Shown one piece after another: positions 34,323 through 39,298 of a stretch of 39,298 nucleotides of DNA. The stretch is from Candidatus Electryonea clarkiae. GTDB lineage: Bacteria; Electryoneota; Electryoneia; Electryoneales; Electryoneaceae. Numbering within the stretch: position 1 is the stretch's first letter; each line of letters begins with the position of its first letter. The position numbers were made by a program, and so were the translations under genes. The stretch lies in NCBI GenBank assembly GCA_030765455.1, contig JAVCCM010000162.1, positions 1 to 39,298 of the forward strand, read 5' to 3'. The notes under the pieces were generated by a model, which saw only the letters and a program-made list of their open reading frames with translations, was not told the origin of the DNA and did no database searches.

Positions 34323-34532
34323 CTAACCTTTATAAGGTACGATACAGGGATTATCATCTTCCTGTACCGGGCAAACCTCAATGCACTGTGGTTCGTCAAA
34401 GTGACCTTCGCATTCCACACAGGCATCCGGGTCGATCTCAAAGAGTTCATCGCCCTCGGTAATCGCGTCTACTGGACATTCTGGCTCACAGGCACCGCAA
34501 TTGATGCAGTTCTCGTTGATCGCTAAAGCCAT
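34323..34532 (-). CDS. 2[4Fe-4S] ferredoxin
   Basis: A 69-residue ferredoxin. The first cluster motif is CINCGACEPECP (Cys9, Cys12, Cys15, Cys19). The second is CVECEGHFDEPQCIEVCP, with an insertion between the second and third Cys, as in the YfhL/Allochromatium-type ferredoxins. A final Cys lies in DNPCIVPYKG. It should be a small soluble electron carrier. Its partner enzyme cannot be deduced from the neighbours. A strong CGGAGGAAAG ribosome-binding site precedes the ATG, suggesting high expression, and a strong terminator makes it a single-gene transcript. Confidence 0.94.
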   Translation of the reverse strand: MALAINENCINCGACEPECPVDAITEGDELFEIDPDACVECEGHFDEPQCIEVCPVQEDDNPCIVPYKG

Positions 34533-35089
34533 TCTTTCCTCCGGAATAAAAGATTGAGTTGGTTTATCTGAACCGATGCCATTCTAATGAATAACGAAAG
34601 TTTGACAGGCAACGGTATTTAAAACTGACAAAGTAATCACAGAGTTGGCTGTATGTCAAAATAATAAGGGAGCATATTTTCCAAATAGAACCTCCTCTCA
34701 AATTCAAGATTTCTAAATCGATCTTATCAAAATATGTTGTGATTAACAGCTAAGAGGAAATTAATTGGTCGGTTTTGCGAATGAATATTTAGAGTCTGTC
34801 AATATAAATTTTACAGCAAATGATTGCTCAAGCAATTTTACCATAACCGACCATGACAACCTTTAGTATGATTAAGAAGCGAGGAGAAGCAAGCATTTTG
34901 TGAGAAAATCAATCCCTCAAGATGAATGAGAACTAAAACGAATAAAGATATTTTCTCTTGCATAGGCCATGTATCTTAACGAAGTTATAAACTGTAATAA
35001 GATTTCAATACTGGAAGTGAAGTAGTTATAAGTAGTCCCAATCAATATTATAATTTTTCTACAAATTTTTAAGTTTTCGAGAATAGATA
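34533..35089. other. AT-rich intergenic region at the border of the putative island
   Basis: These 557 bases lie between the divergently transcribed ferredoxin and NTPase genes. No gene or tRNA is recognisable. An 8-bp inverted pair GGTCGGTT (34767-34774) / AACCGACC (34845-34852) and a small dyad ATTGCTCAAGCAAT near 34823 were noticed. A TATAAT at 35049-35054 lies 35 bases before the NTPase ATG with only a poor -35 match (TTATAA, 35026-35031). Confidence 0.5.
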
Positions 35090-38000
35090 ATGGAAGACTC
35101 AAAAGAATACGCGTGGAAACGTTTCTGGGCACCTAGAGACGACAATGTGCATTTACATTTAGAAGATGGGTTTCTCCCAAATCCTAAAGAACCCTACTCA
35201 CATATACGTAATCTCTCCGTAATTTCATTTGAATCAATAGACAAAATCCCTTGTTTAATATTATTGGGAGAGCCTGGTATTGGGAAATCGATTTGGATGG
35301 AAAGAGAGATAAGAAATCGAAAAAAAGCTGCAATACAGAACAACAGTATCGTCCTACATTTCAATCTTAATACAATCACTGAATCTAATCTTGTTGATAA
35401 GATTTTTAATAACATAGAGTTTAAAAAATGGGAGAATAGTGATTCGTACTTGGAACTATTTATTGATAGTTTCGATGAGGGAAGGTTAAGAGTAAATCAT
35501 ATTGCAGATATATTATTAGAAGAATTTATGTCTATTTCATTAGAAATACAAAGACTAAAATTGCGTATTACATGTAGAGGTGCTGATTGGCCTGATTATT
35601 TTGAGAACAATTTCGAATCTCTTTGGGCAATACCATATATGAATAAGTCGTTAGAACCCAAATTAGGAGAAATTAATGAGATAAAGGATAATACTGAGAA
35701 ATTGGATGAGTTTCATGATACAGACATCTCATCATCAAGTGATATTTCATTGGAAGATAATAAGGGGGGAGAAAAGAAAACGGATAAACACAAATTAGCT
35801 GTTTATTCAATGATGCCATTAAGATTAGAAGATATTAAGATTGCATTGCTTTCAGAGAAAATTAACAAAAACGAATTCTTGGAGGAGTTAGAACGTTGCG
35901 ATGCTTTTTCTTTAGCTAGTCATCCTGATACGTTTAAAATGCTGATAAATCTATACCGAGAGCATGGGGGTAAATTACCAGACAACAAAGTTGAGATACA
36001 TAACGAAGGTTTACTACTTAAATGTGAGGAAACAAATATCTCTAGAAAAGCGTCGGGTGATATAGGAAAATATGAACCTGAAGTGAGACGTGATATTGCG
36101 AGTTTCATTGCTTCGATGACATTACTTAGCAATAGGCAAAATATCTCATTCGATAGAGTTTCAAGCATTAATGCCTCATCAGATATTTATGCACGTCTGA
36201 TGATAGCCGAATTAAATTTCAGTAATAGTTCAATACAAATAGTTGACTCGAACAATATAAATGACACAATCAAATATTCAAAGCTCTTTACTCCCTCAGG
36301 TACAAACTGCTTTCGATTTAATCAGAGAACACACTGGGAATTTCTAACAGCACGATTTTTAAATCTTAGCAACCTAAGTCTTGAGCAACGCTTAAAACTA
36401 TTAACTAATCGCGTAGATGATCAAATAAAAATTGTTCCACAATTAGCAGAAGTAGCTTCTTGGTTAGCATCAATGGATCGTGATTTTTTTAACATTTTAT
36501 TAGAATTAGAACCTAAAATTATACTTAGAAGCGATGTTGGAACTATCAAAAGAAACAGATATCAACTTTTGAAGAAATTGCTTGAAGAATTTGCGAATGG
36601 CAATCTTACAGATCCTGATTACTCGTTAAGACACCATTATAAAAAACTTAATTGCGAAGGCATTGGTAATTTATTAGCAAAATATTTAGAGGACATAACA
36701 CAAGGAATTGAAGTTAGACTGCAAGCTATTTTTATCGCTGATGCTTGTAAGGTAGTAGATATTCAAGAACTTCTTGCTACTATTGTATTTGATAAAGATC
36801 AGCATAAGTATTTAAGAGAAAGAAGTGCTACCGTTCTTTCGAGAATTGGAGATACTAAAACTCGAGGTAAACTCAAACCTTTACTTGCGGATACTGAGGA
36901 AGAGGAACTCAAGGGTTATCTATTGATGTCATTATGGGATGATCATGTCAACATCGAAGAAGTTCTAACATGTGTTACTTTGAAGAAACAATCAGAAGTA
37001 AATATTGAGAATGAATATCCTTCTAATTCAGTAATCGGTGGTGGTTTTGATATTTTCTTTAGATTCGATTTCTTGCAGAAAGTAAAAATTGATGATTTTC
37101 CAATACTTTTAGAGTGGATAGATGATGTTGTTGATGTTTATTGGGTTACTTCCACAATTGAAACGCTTATTTCTGATGCTTATAAAATGATAATAAAGAA
37201 TGCTAGGAAAATTATTATTAGAAAAGCTTTAATTAAATCAATCATTCATAGAATCGACACTCATAAAGATCCAATCCCAACTGATAGTATTGACAAATAT
37301 CCGATTCCTTATTTCGAGAATGATGAAGACCGAAGAACAATTCTAAAGGATATGATTGCTTATTTTAGTACAGATCAAAAGAATAAATATAATTATAGGT
37401 GGTTCTCATTAGAGAGGAGCCCTCTATGTGATCCTGAGGATGCCGAATGGATTATTGAGCAAATAAAATGCGTAAAAGAAATTTCAATTCGCGAAACATG
37501 GTCAAAATTATTATTTCATGTTTTCATCAACAAAAAGATGAGTGGTAAGCAGATAAGTAAGATTTTGGAAGCTATTGAAGAATTTAAGGAACTAAAAGAA
37601 CAATTCAAAAACCACATTGGAGTTAAAGAGATAAATTCAAAAGAGGCTATAGAATGGCGCAAACACAATAGTATTACGCCAAAATATACAAAGAAGAAAT
37701 TGGATCCACAGGCACTAGTCATAAGTGAATTAAAGCAATTGGAAGACGGCGAGATTGGTATTTGGTGGCATATCAATAAGCTAATGACACTGATACCCGA
37801 TTCAAATTATTATGGTGATTTCACCAATCCAGATTTGACTTCTCTTCCAGTTTGGATAAATGCTGATTCAAAATTAAGGAAAAGAATCTTAAATGCTGCA
37901 AAAAAATATCTTGAGAAAGCTAATAATAATGTTGAAAATTGGGTCGGAACTAACAAATTCAATCGGAATGATTTAGCAGCTTATCGTGCGATCCGATTAC

Positions 38001-39217
38001 TATTTAAATGTAAATATGTTATCTCAAAAGAATTGTGGAAAAAATGGACGCCTGTGGTATGCTCATTTCCATTTACTAACTCTGACAATTTAATTGACCA
38101 ACAAATTGTTAAGAACGCGTTTCATTTCGCTTCGCAAAGCGCACTAAAGATTGTAACATTATGGCTAAGGAATGATTGTAGAGATAGTAGCAGCTTGAAC
38201 GTCACAAAGATGCTTGTGAAGTTGAATGATAATGTAATTAATGCTACACTTCTTACAGTACTTCAAGATAAGAACCTCGATGGTTTATGTTCTTATTGGC
38301 TACTGGAACTATTAATTGAAAACGATTTTGAGATGGCAATAAGATATGCTACTTCTTCTTTGGTTGATCCCATTAGAAAAGATGATATAGAGAAAGCTAT
38401 TATCGCTGCAAAGACTTTATTGTTTAATTGTTCAGATCGTGGTTGGGATTCTATATGGAAAGCAATAAATAAAGATAGAGGTTTTGGGGAAAAACTCTTT
38501 CTTCACTTGGCTACGGATCTAATATTCTCGAAAGAAATATCTCCACCACTGAATGAGGAGAATCTCGCAAATCTGTTCATATGGCTCGAAGAACAATTTC
38601 CTCATGATGAAGATCCTAAATTCTCTGCTGGTCAACCTTCTGCAAGAGATGACATCGCGTCGCTTCGTGGTAATTTACTTCAACAACTGAGGTCGTTATC
38701 AACTTTAGAGGCACTAAAAGAACACAGGAGAATTGAAGAGAAATTCCCTAGATATGAATGGTTACGGAGAAACTATACTCTTCTTCGAGATGAATATCTC
38801 AGAAAAAATTGGATGCCAAATGATCCAGATAGCCTTAAGAATCTGTTTTTAGATAGTTCACGACATATTATTGAAAATGGTAATGATTTATTAGACCTAA
38901 TTAAAATATCGCTATGTTCTTTGCAAGACAAGCTGAATGGACATATTCCAATGGCAAGATTTCTATGGGATAAGGTACCAAATAAACAAGGAGAAAAAGA
39001 ATACTATCGACCAGTTGAGGAACCAACTTTTTCAGATTTTGTTGCACAACATTTGAAAGAGGATCTTATAGATAAAGCAGTAGTTATAAACCGTGAGGTT
39101 GAAGTTGAAAGAGGAAGTTCAAAAGGAGTTGGACAAAGAACTGATATTCATGTTGATGCGATATTAAAAGAATCCGGTTATGTCATTTGCTCAGCTAAAG
39201 TAATAGTCGATCTTTGA
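35090..39217 (+). CDS. large STAND/NACHT-like NTPase with HEAT-like repeats and truncated nuclease-like end
   Basis: A 1375-residue protein. Walker A is GEPGIGKS (60-67); Walker B is LELFIDSFDEG (121-131) with the extended Asp-x-x-Asp-Glu pattern of NACHT/STAND ATPases; a sensor-like strand RLKLRITCRGADWP follows (155-168). Residues ~190-235 are a low-complexity charged insert. From ~236 comes a helical region (YSMMPLRLEDIKIAL, FSLASHPDTFKMLINLY). About residues 540-660 look like HEAT-type helical pairs (LRERSATVLSRIGDTKTRGKLKPLLAD). The end reads QRTDIHVDAILKESGYVICSAKVIVDL: the Asp (1352) and Lys (1370) of a PD-(D/E)XK core are present, but the Glu position is Ser1368, and the domain breaks off. 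The gene is markedly AT-rich and has weak translation signals. Bacterial NACHT-type NTPases are known antiphage proteins; function here is inferred. The frame stays open after the TGA to the window end. Confidence 0.82.
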   Translation: MEDSKEYAWKRFWAPRDDNVHLHLEDGFLPNPKEPYSHIRNLSVISFESIDKIPCLILLGEPGIGKSIWMEREIRNRKKAAIQNNSIVLHFNLNTITESNLVDKIFNNIEFKKWENSDSYLELFIDSFDEGRLRVNHIADILLEEFMSISLEIQRLKLRITCRGADWPDYFENNFESLWAIPYMNKSLEPKLGEINEIKDNTEKLDEFHDTDISSSSDISLEDNKGGEKKTDKHKLAVYSMMPLRLEDIKIALLSEKINKNEFLEELERCDAFSLASHPDTFKMLINLYREHGGKLPDNKVEIHNEGLLLKCEETNISRKASGDIGKYEPEVRRDIASFIASMTLLSNRQNISFDRVSSINASSDIYARLMIAELNFSNSSIQIVDSNNINDTIKYSKLFTPSGTNCFRFNQRTHWEFLTARFLNLSNLSLEQRLKLLTNRVDDQIKIVPQLAEVASWLASMDRDFFNILLELEPKIILRSDVGTIKRNRYQLLKKLLEEFANGNLTDPDYSLRHHYKKLNCEGIGNLLAKYLEDITQGIEVRLQAIFIADACKVVDIQELLATIVFDKDQHKYLRERSATVLSRIGDTKTRGKLKPLLADTEEEELKGYLLMSLWDDHVNIEEVLTCVTLKKQSEVNIENEYPSNSVIGGGFDIFFRFDFLQKVKIDDFPILLEWIDDVVDVYWVTSTIETLISDAYKMIIKNARKIIIRKALIKSIIHRIDTHKDPIPTDSIDKYPIPYFENDEDRRTILKDMIAYFSTDQKNKYNYRWFSLERSPLCDPEDAEWIIEQIKCVKEISIRETWSKLLFHVFINKKMSGKQISKILEAIEEFKELKEQFKNHIGVKEINSKEAIEWRKHNSITPKYTKKKLDPQALVISELKQLEDGEIGIWWHINKLMTLIPDSNYYGDFTNPDLTSLPVWINADSKLRKRILNAAKKYLEKANNNVENWVGTNKFNRNDLAAYRAIRLLFKCKYVISKELWKKWTPVVCSFPFTNSDNLIDQQIVKNAFHFASQSALKIVTLWLRNDCRDSSSLNVTKMLVKLNDNVINATLLTVLQDKNLDGLCSYWLLELLIENDFEMAIRYATSSLVDPIRKDDIEKAIIAAKTLLFNCSDRGWDSIWKAINKDRGFGEKLFLHLATDLIFSKEISPPLNEENLANLFIWLEEQFPHDEDPKFSAGQPSARDDIASLRGNLLQQLRSLSTLEALKEHRRIEEKFPRYEWLRRNYTLLRDEYLRKNWMPNDPDSLKNLFLDSSRHIIENGNDLLDLIKISLCSLQDKLNGHIPMARFLWDKVPNKQGEKEYYRPVEEPTFSDFVAQHLKEDLIDKAVVINREVEVERGSSKGVGQRTDIHVDAILKESGYVICSAKVIVDL

Positions 39218-39298
39218 ACACAACGTGTCAAGAGTTTATCGAAAATATTGAATAGGTTCCAGCGTCTGTTGAAACGGAATTCGAATTCATCAAGATAC

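Noticed and set aside
34767..34852. GGTCGGTT/AACCGACC inverted pair as an attachment site or operator
   Set aside because: Eight bases at 70-base distance can occur by chance, and no integrase or second copy was found.

Overview
The window looks like a bacterial chromosome segment from the FCB superphylum (Bacteroidetes/Chlorobi relatives and candidate phyla such as Marinimicrobia, KSB1 or Zixibacteria). The basis is a subtilase ending in a PNPFNPS-type type IX secretion sorting domain, several large secreted proteins built from carboxypeptidase-regulatory-like or fibronectin-like modules, and many short palindromic repeats between genes. The exact phylum cannot be fixed from sequence reading alone.

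Layout. 1-9.0 kb, minus strand: two secreted CarboxypepD_reg-like proteins, an S8 protease with a T9SS tail and its own terminator, a GlcF-like iron-sulfur protein, and an HDOD signalling protein with an acidic repeat linker. 9.2-16.5 kb, plus strand: rplU-rpmA-mdh ending in a strong terminator, an overlapping AmmeMemoRadiSam B/A pair, a soluble PAS histidine kinase overlapping an NtrC-type response regulator that carries a +1 frameshift, and a second HDOD protein. 16.7-30.4 kb, minus strand: a 1.6-kilo-residue secreted beta-helix/FN3-like protein, selD, an OPT-family transporter, a secreted hypothetical protein, cdaA (c-di-AMP synthase), tsaB and a POT/MFS transporter. 30.6-34.5 kb: a PAP-phosphatase-like enzyme (plus), then on the minus strand a TonB-C-like lipoprotein, a Cache-like lipoprotein, a Na+/Ca2+ exchanger and a small ferredoxin. 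35.1-39.2 kb: one very large, AT-rich STAND/NACHT-like NTPase on the plus strand that looks acquired and is a candidate defence gene.

Two points change the annotation. First, selD is a selenoprotein gene. The open frame continues upstream of the apparent GTG start through an in-frame UGA at the catalytic position (Cys-Thr-Gly-Sec-Ala-Ser-Lys), followed by a 7-bp hairpin with a GGU loop that fits a bacterial SECIS element. The organism should therefore make and insert selenocysteine. Second, the NtrC-type regulator is split by one extra T in a T5 run; removing it restores a continuous 457-residue protein. The NTPase at the right end finishes in what looks like the beginning of a PD-(D/E)XK nuclease fold whose Glu is Ser and whose remainder is missing.

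Intergenic DNA is rich in dyad elements: a 24-27-bp-arm inverted repeat present twice (12.6 and 28.8 kb), another 27-bp-arm inverted repeat (25.5 kb), a 20-bp exact direct repeat at 16.6 and 25.8 kb, and a decayed pair at 32.3 kb. Bases 1-195 show no supportable gene. No rRNA, tRNA, CRISPR array, insertion sequence or integrase was recognised.
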